From: Lineus longissimus
Lineage: Eukaryota > Nemertea > Pilidiophora > Heteronemertea > Lineidae
Assembly (NCBI RefSeq): GCF_910592395.1
Contig: NC_088325.1
Location: 13,580,109-13,644,108, forward strand
Reading direction: 5' to 3'
DNA: 64,000 nt
Part shown: piece after piece, positions 34,431 through 45,800 of the stretch
Numbering within the stretch: position 1 is the stretch's first letter
How the letters are laid out: each line of letters opens with the position of its first letter
Position numbers and translations under genes: made by a program
Notes under the pieces: model-generated
Databases searched by the model: none
What the model was told of the DNA's origin: nothing
The model's input: the letters and a program-made list of their open reading frames with translations, nothing else

Positions 34431-37400
34431 ATGGCGAACGAGGAGCAGAAGAAGCTGGACTCTTTCCTTGAAAAAGTGGATGGCATCAGTACGCTTTAAT
34501 TATTTTCAGTTTTGATCCGTCCAGGCGGAAAAGTATAGTTTGAAGTAACTGTCTACCAAATTTTGTGGAAATCCAATGCTGTGTTTCGAAGATATCTGAT
34601 CCCAAACAGTTGAACATTGCATGATATGATTGCTCTGCTGCCAGTGCTGGAAAAAGTTGTTTACATTTTGTATTGGAATCTGCAATGGCAAATGTATTGG
34701 ATTGCATGTAGGTGGTCAGTGGTCATTGGCTGATTGTCAGTGAAGTGTCCTGAGAATGACAGGAAATTATGAAAGACATGCTCTCAAGAGCTTTGCCTTT
34801 GATTTCACTTTCAGCTGAGCTAATCCAACAGATGAACTATGGCAGCTCAGAGGAACAAGAAGCTGCCAAGAACAAGGCTGATGATTTGCTGGCGATTAAG
34901 TCAAAGGAAAAAGATAGGAAACAAATAGAGGAGGAGGCCAAGTATGGAAAAATAGGTAGGCCTACACTTAATGACTTATTTCCTGTTGAGTATACAATCG
35001 AACTGATTTCTCACAAGAATTGTGTGTAGTAGTACTAGTATAATCCTTTCCCGATTTATAACAAAATCAAATCTCACATGCATTACAGGTTTTGATAAGG
35101 CAGTTGTCAACAAAAATGCATTTGAAAATGAGCAGGTGGGTCCTCCCCTCACGGACCCCTCAATGGGGCAGGACGCCATGATGCAAGCTATAGCAAAAGA
35201 TGCACAAGAAAGGGGGGCGAGGCGTGCCAAGGCACATAAAGATGCCACATTGATAAAGGAGAAGGGAAATGCAGAGTTTAAGGAGGGAAATTATGAGAAG
35301 GCTGTTGATCATTATACTGAGGTAAATGAGGGGCTTTTCACCACAAGGCATTTTACTACTGTCAAAGTTGGTTCCGTCATCAGAGGATGAGCTGACATTT
35401 CATGAAGTCAGTAAATTGAAATCATAATCATCTACAGAACTTAAAGGACGTGGAATGAATATAGTGACGCGGTTTGCCTCAATGTTTCAGCCAGGGATTA
35501 CATCTTTAGTTCATGTATAAGACAATTTCATAATGATGTACAAATGTAGGCTCTCACTACAGTCAGTGACATTCACAGGCTCTGGAATTCTGAAGAGATA
35601 ATAAGGACCTCCAGTTTTAGATGTTTTTTTCAGGCCTTGTCAATACTAAAGGACTATTCAGCACTTTGGACGAATCGAGCCCAAGCTCATCTGAAACTGG
35701 GGAACTACCAGGAAGCACTGCATGACTGTGAATGGGCCCTCAGGGTAAATATGCATCTTGTTTTTAAAGCACCACTAAGGTTTAATGTTCTAAGTCATAT
35801 AGCTGGATAACTTTATACGATGATTCAATTAAATTGTAATACATGTTATCTTCTTGACAATGGTGGATTTGCCATCGTAGATCTGTTAAAATACAAGATT
35901 ATTAACCTCCACTTTCTAGGTCTCTGACAGATGTATCAAGGCGTATGCTCACCAAGGGAAGGCCTACCTCGGCTTGAAGGAATATGACAAGGCAAGAGAG
36001 AGTTATCAGCAGGTCTTAAAATGTGATCCGAAGAAAGAAAGTCTTGTCAATGGTAAGTTGAAGTATTTTATCAACCTTTTAAATCCTTTCGATGCTTATA
36101 AAATGAGACTAACCAGATGGATTTATTGGTTGTAATACCTTCCATTTGAAAATTTTCTGTTTCTTTGAGAATTTAGTAAAAACTGTCAAGATTGCTGTAT
36201 CATACTTTTTTCATCATCTTTTTGCAGACTATCTTGCTGAGGTTGACCTTGCACAGACATCCGAAGAAGATGAACGTAGCGCCAATGAATTATTCGAAGG
36301 TGGCGACACTGCCGTTAAAGGTCTCGTGGAGGTCATAGAGAAGCTTAAGAAGCCGGGACAGCTCCCCCTATACTACAGTGGAGGAATGAGAATACTTGCC
36401 AAGGCAATCGTCTCTCGTAAGTACAAAATGTAACTTGTCCTCTCAATTTCAAATCAAAGAAGTAAACCTGTACATTAAGGTTTTCCTGCTCCTTGCTCGG
36501 ACATTGTATGTAGTGTGACCCGATGAGTCCCTTTATCATTTCTAGACTTGCTCCTTACTCAGACTCTGAAGTGTGACCCAATGTCACAGTCCCTTTAACA
36601 TTTCAGAACCTTGTCTTTCTTTCAGACAACGACCGTACTTTGTTTCGCACTAACGGAGGGCTAGACTTGGTAAAAGACCACAAAGTGATATCAAGTCTTT
36701 TCAGAATTAATCCACAGAGCCAGACCAAGGAAGGAAGGGACGTCTGTTGGGCTCTTATGGAACTTTACACGAACGTCTGCACGGAGAATGGTAGGTCATG
36801 TCAATCCAAGTTATATGTTATTTACATTGTCTCCCTGGAGAGCTCTCAATGGCCCCGCACTTTCTGATACTATAATTTCTACACAGGTGATGGTATTTTG
36901 GAGAAGGTGACACACTTTTAAAACTTTTCATCAGGCCGGGATTTTAACCATTCGATCTTTCTTTCAGATGAGAACATAAGACAGCTGCTCAGGTTCCCAG
37001 ATTTCACTAGTTGCATCCAAGGCTTCCTGGAACTAAAATACAAGAACAAATATCGTTTCCTCAGAGAGGCCACCATAAAGTTTCTCGTGACTGTCTCACA
37101 GTCTGACATTGGACAGAGTGTGATTATCAGCAAATTTGACATTCCCCGCTTGCTTGCCAGTGTGTTACCGGTTGCATCCCTGGGTGGAGTTATAGCAGCC
37201 AATACAATGGGACTGCTCAATAATCTCGCCATCCATAAAAAGTGAGTACATATATGGCACGAAAGTCAAGGTAACTTCTCTCAATACATCCTGACTTGTC
37301 TCAGATAATCCTGGTGAGTTAGTTTTTGGCTCATCCAGGCCTATCATGGGTAAAGTGTGTCAAATGATGTTGACGTGGCAATTTGGTGTCCACTGCGCCT

Positions 37401-40400
37401 GCATGACCGCAACTGAATGAAGAGATCATTCAGGGACTGTCTGACAGCTGTGATTGTTGACCCGACGTCATGACATCATGATGACGTCATGGCATCCTTG
37501 TCAGTGTGTCAGTCATCGAATTCAAGCTCTGTGGGGATTCAAGAGCACATCCATAGATATGATCCATAGATATGTCAGTCAGCATGTCACATGAGTGTTT
37601 TATGATTCCAGGTTCAAGGTTCAAATTAGAAACAATGTTGAAGATAAGTTCCTGCCATCATTCGAAGCTCTTATGGTATGTAACTATAAACTGACGAAAT
37701 ATCTTTTGAAACCCAAGTTTGAAGTAGGGACTCAGAATATATATATCTGTAAACAAGAATTGATAAGTCCTATGTTATGTAACCTTGGCTTGGGGTATAT
37801 GGCACATGTCAGTGTACAGAGTTTCTATTTACACTATGTAAGAACATTCTATTTCATTTTCAGTGCGACACCAGCTCTGCCCATCTTGGGTTGCTTCCAA
37901 CGTGTATCACCACGATAACAAACTTGACAAATGATTCAGTCATTCGCCAAAAGATGGCCAATAGGACAGAGTCTTGGGATGCCTGTGTGAAAGTCATGGT
38001 AAGATTAGGCCAGAGCTTCTTTTTCTTCTGTCTTGGGTGCTGCTCACAATAGTTTTTGAGGTTTTTATTTTCAACTACTCATGAACATCAGCAGATACTT
38101 TTTTCAATGCAGTAATACAAAGAAATAGGACGCTAAACCTTTCCCCAAATACATGTACAAGTATATTGATGGGTTTAACTGAGATCTATCGATTCTTTTA
38201 TCAGGAAAGACATGGACCGAAATGTGCCGAAAAAATGAATCAAGAAATCGTCTTCACGATGCTTGGCCTCATCATCAACCTCACTCTCGAAACAACTGAG
38301 CCCTGCCTAGCGGCTGCACCAAAACTTACTAGATGCTGCTGCCCCCTTGTGACTAGCGATGTTATCAGGATCCAGGCAAGGGCCTTTGGAGCGTTAAATA
38401 AACTGCTGCAGAAATCTGAAGAAGCTTCTCGAATTGCCTGCGATTGTGGCCTGCACAAGACTGTTTTGTCGAATGCAAAGGTTAGTATCAAATATGTTAA
38501 ACCTCATCCCCCGGTAAAAACAACAGCTCTTTTACGTGGTACTTTATACCATGTTTAGCCTACTGCTTTATTGACCCTCTAAACCATCTCGGCATCCTTC
38601 TCAAAGACACCGGGCTTGAGAGGAGCACTCACTGCAAGGCCTAGTAAGAACCTAATATCGATACAGCACAGATAACTACTGCGCCTCTGCTGACAATTAC
38701 TGGTTGTTTGGGGGAGCTGAAATTTGTCCATGCTGAAACCACCACACCTGATCTTCCCACCATTCGACCTGGTGATAAATTTTTATGAAGTGACTACTTG
38801 GCAAGCCCGGCTTACCAAACAGCGACTTTTTCTTGTCCTGAATGGAGAGCCGAACTCATTAATATTAAAGTAAAGTCTCCAGCTCGCCAAACAGGGTAGA
38901 TTTTTTACCTGTTTGGCAAGCCCGGCTGGCCGAACAGGGTGGCTTTTTAGTGCTGTTTGACAAGCGGCTCTCCAAACGGGGCAAAAAAAGATGCCTGTTC
39001 GGCGAGCGGCTTGCCAAATAGACCCGGCCCAATTTTTAACCTTTCTTGAAATCCTTGTTATCCAGAAAGGTGACATCAATGATGAAGACCTAGCAAACTG
39101 CATCAAGATCCTGACTTCCTGTTCGAAGATTGGTAACACAGGACATGATATCATATATGATGGAAAAGGTGAGCAAGACTTGTTCCTGTCAAACCAGACT
39201 TAGCGCTCCGTCAAATAGTGTTGTAGCATGTTTAATCTGACACAAGAGAGTGGTATGAATAAAGACTAGCAAATGCTTTTATCTAAAACTCCATGTACAA
39301 TTACACTAGGCCTTTCTGTACAAAATTGAAGTAAAAGCATTTACTAGACTTTATTCATATCAGCCAAGAGAGTGGTATGTCCCCTAAACCCTGCAGAGGA
39401 GTGAGGACAGTCACACAAGAGGGATAGTCTTAAGTCTATGTGGGAATGTATTGCAAAATCCATTTCATGAGATACTCGATGCTGACCTGCTATCAAATTG
39501 ATCCTGGAACGTAACTTCAAGATTGCTGATTCCTAGAATATTTGAGCTCAGCACTCATTAAAGGGAACTGGAACCGCCAAGCCAGTTCGTATGACCTCGT
39601 TTTCATTTCCCGCGTATCGGGTGATCAGAACGAGGCATGAATGAAACATGGCGCCTAGCTGTCAATCATTGAGTGACGTCACTACTATGGAATTTACTAC
39701 GACAACTCATGAATGAAAGATCGCATGACTCACGTGATTCTCACATGATTCTCAATGATAACAAATTGAACTGCGCATGCTCGGGCACTGGGGGCGGAGC
39801 AACAAATCTGAACTCGAATAGGAAGTTGGAAGTTTGACTTTCTCGGGCGGTAAAGGTCGAAAAGTTGAATAAATCGCTCGGCGGTTCCAGTTCCCTTTAA
39901 GCAGTGTTTACAATCCTGTCACTGGAAGTCATTTAAAAAATATTCTACTTTTTCAGGCCTTGGCTTGATTCTTAGACTCATGAAGCACAGAGACGAAACT
40001 GTTGTCGGGAACGCTGCTCTCTGCTTGACGAACTGTCTTGATGTCAAAGGAGTGTGTAAACGTCTAACGGAGACAGACATCATCAAGGATCTCCTGGTGT
40101 TGGCTAGAGATGCGAAAAATCCGACTTGCCAGCAGAACTGTGCCATACTGCTGGGGAAACTTGCCACGAAAGACACATTGTAAGCATAACCTGAAATTTA
40201 AGGACCTTTCTGATTCCCTGATGCCCATCAGCAGCACCCAAGAGCAAAATCATCAAAATTACACTTCATGCCCCAGAAAATGCTTTTTGCCCAAATCAAA
40301 TACATTTGAAGCATGTTGTTTTAGGTTGAGGTAATGTTGTATCAAGGAATCTGATTGCTTAACTCGTAGTCAGGGTCAGACAAAGGGATTCATAGCATAT

Positions 40401-40577
40401 GCACAGAACATCATTGTTGATACAGGTTCTTGTTTGCTGTTCATGTACATTTTGTGAATGAGTCTTGCCTATGGACATGTACAAAGTATCTTCTTTCTTT
40501 CATACAGGCATTTAGAGAAGTTGCGTGAACTTCATGGGATTGAGATTCTACATGACTGCATGAAGTACATCAAATGA
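34431..40577 (+). CDS. TTC12: TTC12, TPR and armadillo-type dynein-arm assembly factor
   Basis: Encodes a 724-aa orthologue of TTC12 (human 705 aa), a cytoplasmic factor needed to preassemble axonemal dynein arms; loss in humans causes primary ciliary dyskinesia. Coding exons: 34431-34488, 34815-34955, 35089-35321, 35634-35744, 35920-36052, 36228-36416, 36626-36790, 36968-37241, 37612-37675, 37864-37998, 38205-38480, 39066-39168, 39957-40179, 40508-40577. The N-terminus (FLEKVDGITELIQQMN) matches the family. Three TPRs span about 118-222 (LKEKGNAEF-like, LWTNRAQAHLKLGNYQEAL, AYAHQGKAYLGLKEYDKA). The rest is armadillo-like helical repeats with family blocks LPLYYSGGMRIL, NTMGLLNNLAI, VVGNAALCLTNCLDV and the C-terminal LRELHGIEILHDCMKYIK. 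UNC-45 shares this layout but not these sequences. Intron 11 and intron 12 contain MITEs close to exons. A weak poly(A) signal ATTAAA lies near 40678. Confidence 0.96.
38792..39023. mobile_element. MITE family C, copy 1 (232 bp)
   Basis: The element is made of many forward and reverse copies of TTTGGCAAGCC and CTGTTTGG(C/A)GAG words, with ends GACTACTTGGCAAGCC and GGCTTGCCAAATAGAC. A longer inverted copy lies at 54492-54842. The right end is only 42 bases from the start of TTC12 exon 12 (39066), so it occupies the branch-point region of that intron. Confidence 0.85.
39252..39364. mobile_element. MITE family E, copy 1 (about 113 bp foldback)
   Basis: Near-perfect hairpin with arms TATGAATAAAGACTAGCAAA and its complement. 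A second copy lies at 57139-57256. The insertion is bracketed by a 15-bp direct repeat, CAAGAGAGTGGTATG (39243-39257 and 39365-39379). It lies in TTC12 intron 12. Confidence 0.85.
39562..39896. mobile_element. TTAA-type MITE, 335 bp with 17-bp perfect TIRs
   Basis: The left end AGGGAACTGGAACCGCC is the exact reverse complement of the right end GGCGGTTCCAGTTCCCT. TTAA borders both sides (39558-39561 and 39897-39900), so the target duplication is intact. There is no coding capacity. It lies in TTC12 intron 12, 60 bases before exon 13. TTAA targets are typical of piggyBac and Kolobok elements. Confidence 0.93.
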
Positions 40578-41550
40578 GGATTCTTGGATGAAAACCATGG
40601 AACACTGCTGCCGATTTACATGTGGCAAACTACTGTATGCTGTCATCAAGATCTGTACTTTGTTTATTTATTTTGCATTAAATTATTGATACATTATAAG
40701 GTATATCTGCTTCATTTTTTGTGGTACCCATCCCTCAGAACAAGTTGGACTAAAAAGTGCCGATCATCCCCCCTCCATTTCATGATAATGGCACAGCTGG
40801 ATTGCTGAGAATCGTACTTGTAATGAGAGTGCATACTGCTAGTAGAGACATGTTACATGTGTGTCTTCAAGGCGATGTTTGAGATAGACTCCTCTCCCCG
40901 TCAGAAGACCAAGTAACGAGGCCAGTAAACCACTTGGCACGGAACTGTAGTGGCACACGAAATGCTTGCAAGTCCTTGGGGAACAGGATGGATAAGTTTG
41001 GCAGCTGAGGTGTTGCCTCTTGCCCTGAGGAATCGAAGGGTACATGTACAACACCGATCTAGTGCGGACTGCTGTCGCAGTTCGTCCTGGTCACTGTACA
41101 GCTAAGGAGCTGCTTGGTGTGGCTTGGACTCTCGACTGGCTGTTGAGAGATCCCTGCTTTGATCTCAATGTAGGCATGAGACTCCTGGCAGGTCTGTTTG
41201 TTGTACATGCCTTACTCCACCAAGGTGCGAATGGGTGGGTACTGGCAAGAGGAAATAACGCTTCCTCTAGGTACTGGTCAGAAATGCTCAGTAGCACTGG
41301 TTGAGTTCCTCATACAAGGTCCAGACTTACATGTATGGTGTAGACAGTGCTCAAGTCTGCAGTGGCTGCCTCAGAGGTGGATCACCTGGCCTGAGCTCAC
41401 TTCTAACGAGGGGAGAGTTAGAACATCAAAGGGCAACCTTTTACAAACCTGCACCAAGATTCCAGTCTATCAACTGGCGACTAAAGGGATCTCTTTGGCA
41501 TGGTTCTTTCTTCTTCTTAGCATGTCTCTTATAAACCTGGCTGTCGTCTC
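40578..41550. other. Stretch 3' of TTC12, no gene recognised
   Basis: The first 100 bases are presumably the TTC12 3' UTR. A minus-strand open frame at about 40865-41050 and a plus-strand frame at 41044-41304 are unrecognised; they may belong to the degraded retroelement to the right. Confidence 0.4.
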
Positions 41551-42720
41551 CCTTGATCCCCAGAGCTTTGTTGCCACTGATGCACCGTATGGCCATGTAG
41601 CCAGTCTCTCAGTGTCTCAGAGAGAGCAGTTCTGGAGCATCGCAAGAGGATCGCACTGTAAGAACAAGGCCTATGTCTCTAATAAACCTGTCATCTCTTG
41701 TTCCTCCCTAGATCCCCAGAGCTTTGTCTCCACTGATGCACCGTAAGGCCATGCAGCCACTCTCTCAGTGTCCCAGAGTGGACACTTCTGGAGTACATGT
41801 TCAGGTGTCTGATCAGATGTGTCGCACTGGCACCTTCAGGACTCAGCCATGTTCATTCTCTTGAGGTGGGCATTTAGTCTGCAATGGCTGGTTCTTAGAC
41901 GAAAGATGGTGGTCACCTCCTCTGTCCAAGTCTAGGAGATCTAGAGTGTTGCATCTGAGGTCCCCCTTCTCTCTTGCCAGGTGTTCTTGTGGGCCTGTTT
42001 CAGGAGTGTCTTTGCTTCCCTGTAGGAGGTGCAGGATTCTTCCTGATGTTGTTGGCTTCCATCTTTGGCAAGTAGATCAGCTCTGTCATTTCCTGGGATG
42101 CCACAGTGTGCAGGGATCCATTGTATCACAAGTCTGCTGTTCTTTGAGAGGCTGACCTTGAGCGTGTCGATGATGTATTGTTGTCCGAGTTCTTAGATCC
42201 GAGGGCTTGTGCAGTGAACATGGAATCCGTTAGAGTGATAACATTGTCACACTTAGCTTTGGACTCCGGCAGATGTTTGGCTGCTGTAGTGATAGCAGAC
42301 ACCTCTGCTTTGAAGTTAGTGCAGAGTTTGCCATTTGGTGTTGAAATGGATGTGGATGTTGCATCTGGAAATTGGACGTATACTCCACTTCCCCCCAGCT
42401 CGAATGGCATTGACAGCTAAACCATCGGTGTATGCATGAATCCAGTGGTCTCGGTGGTATTCTCTGTCAATCAGCTCCATTGCAAGGGCTTGTTGGACAG
42501 CTGGTAATTGATCCTCTTTGCTCGCAAGTCCTGGGATGGTTAGCCCGATTTCAAGGCTCAAATCCTCTTTTCTCTTGTTCCAAGGCCTCAGCAGCTTGTA
42601 GGCCATCATAATTCGGTGTGATGTTGTCCAAGGGTTTCTGCGGTTTGGCATAGTAAGAAGAGCACCACGCTCATAATCAGGATGGCCTGGGTACAACTCC
42701 GAAGGGTCACCATATTTCAT
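41550..42720 (-). pseudogene. Broken non-LTR retrotransposon fragment with RNase H domain
   Basis: On the minus strand three successive frames give pieces of one polyprotein. First (42720 to about 42400) the region before and at the start of an RNase H domain, with AYTDG carrying the first catalytic Asp. Second (to about 42130) the middle with a LTDSMFTAQAL block. Third (to 41941) WIPAHCGIPGNDRADLLAKDG, the last RNase H motif with its His and Asp. The shifts near 42400 and 42130 show it is dead. Downstream, around 41700-41840, a frame with CDTSDQTPEHVLQKCPLW resembles the Cys/His tail that follows RNase H in such elements; a diverged second copy of this tail occurs at about 41550-41690. No RT catalytic core is present. 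Confidence 0.8.
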
Positions 42721-42889
42721 CTTGGGGTCATCGAGTTACCCAATCTAGCCACACATTGCTTCGTCATTTGAATGGGGAAAAAACCCAGGCTTCATTGAAT
42801 AATCTGACGCCTGAGCCTGGGTGAACAAATGACCCTGACAAAGTGGACATTTAGTTAGCTTGTGAAAGTGGAGAAAACAATAATTCACA

Positions 42890-45800
42890 ACTTTTATCTT
42901 TCTCTCTCATTAAAGAGACTTTTATTAAACATATATGAATCAATTTTACACTTCAAGTACATTCACACTACATTGGTAACACACAGACATTGAAATTACA
43001 TTTCACTGGACAGATTACAATTGATTGGACAGGACAAAGGTTTTGGATGAGATTTCATCAACATAGGATGTTCAGGACAAACTCCCTACCTTTGGAAGGC
43101 TGGGAGAGCCACAGAATCAGGATTGCGATACATGTACATTTGCTATATTGTGTAAACAATCAGCTGATCTGTATCCGAAATCGTTTATGACAACTGTTGA
43201 TGCAATACTAAGTGTGCTTAGTTATACTGTGCATAGTACAATGTAGATTAATAATCAAATGTATTCAAATTTGGACATATATTGGAATGTATAAAGAAGA
43301 CATGTATGTATATGTAGGCCTAGTACAGCAATAAATATAAGTATATATCAAAAGCATGCTGATACTCGTAACACATAAGGCCAAAAAGGACCTGATTCTT
43401 GGAATGTACATACAGGCAACTGGTCCCCACAAACCCGATGGTCGCTGAGCCATGAAAGCATGTTTCTTGCATAATAATTGATAAGTCTACATGTGCAATT
43501 CTTGATGAAAGATTGTCAGCGACAAATTTTGAGTCTTCGTAGAGATTCCTGAAAAATTCACCAAATATCGTACCTCGTGGAAAGGCAAACAAGAGATCAA
43601 CCTTGTAAGCAGGGCCAACTCCTTTTCAAATCTTAGTGGAGAAGTTAAGTGTTTTTACTACATATGACATGAGGTCTAAGCGCATTTCAAATCTAAGACT
43701 GGAGTTCAAAATTTCCATAATCCCTGATGCTAATAATATGTGAGCACACAGCAATGTTCAACACGCTTTCTCACATTTTGACTTATAATTGTCTGCGCAT
43801 GTATAGTCACACATAGTCATCACACATCCATACTGATTGTCAACTTTCATCTCAGCATGAAGGGAATCATCACCAAAGGCAGCAGTACTGTTGTGATCGT
43901 TGTAGAAAGACCAGTGGCACCTCCGCGTGAGTCTACCGAGCACTTTGTTCCTGTGTTTTGACACGTTGACGTACCTGAAAGGATTTGAAAATGACACGAG
44001 ATAGGTAAAAACAGGATAACGCAACGTTTACAGATTCTACCACCTCAGGCTGTAACTCCGACGTCATTTTATGAAGTGAATTTCATTTTTGCAAGAACGA
44101 AAGAATTCATGTCTCCCCCATACAATGCCGTTCTACATTTTGATGCAAATAGTTAGTGAACTAGGCAGTGAGGACATATTTGTGGTACCTACGGTATAAT
44201 GTAATGATTCCATCTCCTTTCCCATAGATGTTTATGCCACGACACGTGTAGTTTCCGTAGTCTCCATATTGTAAGTTAAAGATCCTCATGATGAGCCAAC
44301 GCGACATTCCCATCGTCGGCTGTCCCGGATGCATTTCAATGACGTGGATCTCATGCTTGTTGTCGTTCATGATCCTCTCCAGTTCACCTGTGTTGCCCTT
44401 CTTATACCAATGGAGGTCCGGCATCGGATCACCTAGGAATCAGAAACAAACATGGGGCCAAATTCATAAAGGTCGTTTAGCTTAAAACAGCGTTTAACTA
44501 CTGAATAGACATATTCAGGTCCTTCATGTAAATCTTCACAGAATATGAATAGGCCCTGAAACTGATCAGGGAGAAGTTACACACGTCTAACCCTTAAACA
44601 CCCTTTATGAATTTGGCCCATGATGTTTTACTGAGTAGTTTATAGGGGACCAGACATGCTCAAGGTTGTTGATTTGACAACAGAGGATTTCAATTAGGCA
44701 TGATAATACTGACGAGAGAATCAGATAAAGTCAATGACCTGTACACTGCACAGTATCTGGCATTAAGGTTCTAGAATTGAGGTTCTTAAAAGATGGTCTG
44801 TGGCACATCCAAGCCAATCTGTTGCTCCAGCCCTCTCAGAAGTAATACCCTACATAACTGAGTATGGACTCCTCATAGCCATGGGTGAAACAAACTTACC
44901 TGATATCCTGCACGAGATCTCCACGTCATAATTTCTATCAGCAGCCTGTCCAACGGTCGAACGGAATGGAATGAGGCGTGGAGGATAGCGTACTCGCAGA
45001 GTGATGTCTGTCGCTGCTGGTGGTCGTACATTATTGTCTGCCTTGCACTTGTAAACACCACGGGCCGTGTCGTTGACGTTCTTGATCACTAACTCGTTAC
45101 CCTAAATTCGAATGAAATATTGAATGAATATCAATTACACACACTTCTCGACTGCATCGTAGAAAGGCAGGCCTTTCGATTACATCATTTTCACACCGCT
45201 ATACGGTGTAGGAAATTTGGCATGTCCCCAAATTAGGCCATGAAAAAATGTCCCCAAAATAGAAAAAAAAAAAAATTTTAAAGGGGTAATTTGACCCCCT
45301 GAAGCGTTTTTTGACACCGTAAATGACCAAATCTCAAACCCCAAATCAAGCCAAAAAGCAAAAAAAACATGTCCCCAAAATAGGCTAAAAAAATACAGGG
45401 TGTAGAGGTCTCCATGTAATTGAAAGGTTCATAAACAGTGCCTTGTTTTGCAGCAGTGGTTTCAATCCTCCATCAAGATACGTGTCCTGCGAACCAGTTG
45501 CATCAGCTGGACCCAGGACTAGGATTCGACAGAGGTGTCACAGCCAAAGACAGTATTCAGAATCTTTTGTGGAGACATCTTGTGTTAAACTTTGTAATTG
45601 ATACCACGCTTTGGGTCTCAAAACCGACTCTGTCGGAAGAGCGCAATTTCCCACCCAAACATTTACCCAAGTGACCTTTGAACTGTGACTTCAGTGACAC
45701 ATAAATCCTAGATCAAACACAGCCTAATGCACTTACATAAACAGTGAGTTTTCCATTACCAAGCGCCAGACCATTTGCCCTAGACCACGATATCCTTGGC

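Noticed and set aside
37451-37500. GACGTCATGACATCATGATGACGTCATG palindrome-like run shortened to its TGACGTCA cores as a CRE cluster
   Set aside because: It lies in a TTC12 intron without other support; TGACGTCA words are also inside nearby MITEs, so a regulatory role is unsupported.
34431-40577. UNC-45 myosin chaperone as the identity of the TPR plus armadillo gene
   Set aside because: The domain order fits, but the N-terminal FLEKVDGITELIQQMN block, an N-terminal extension before the TPRs and the C-terminal LRELHGIEIL..MKYI match TTC12, and the length (724 aa) is nearer TTC12 than UNC-45.
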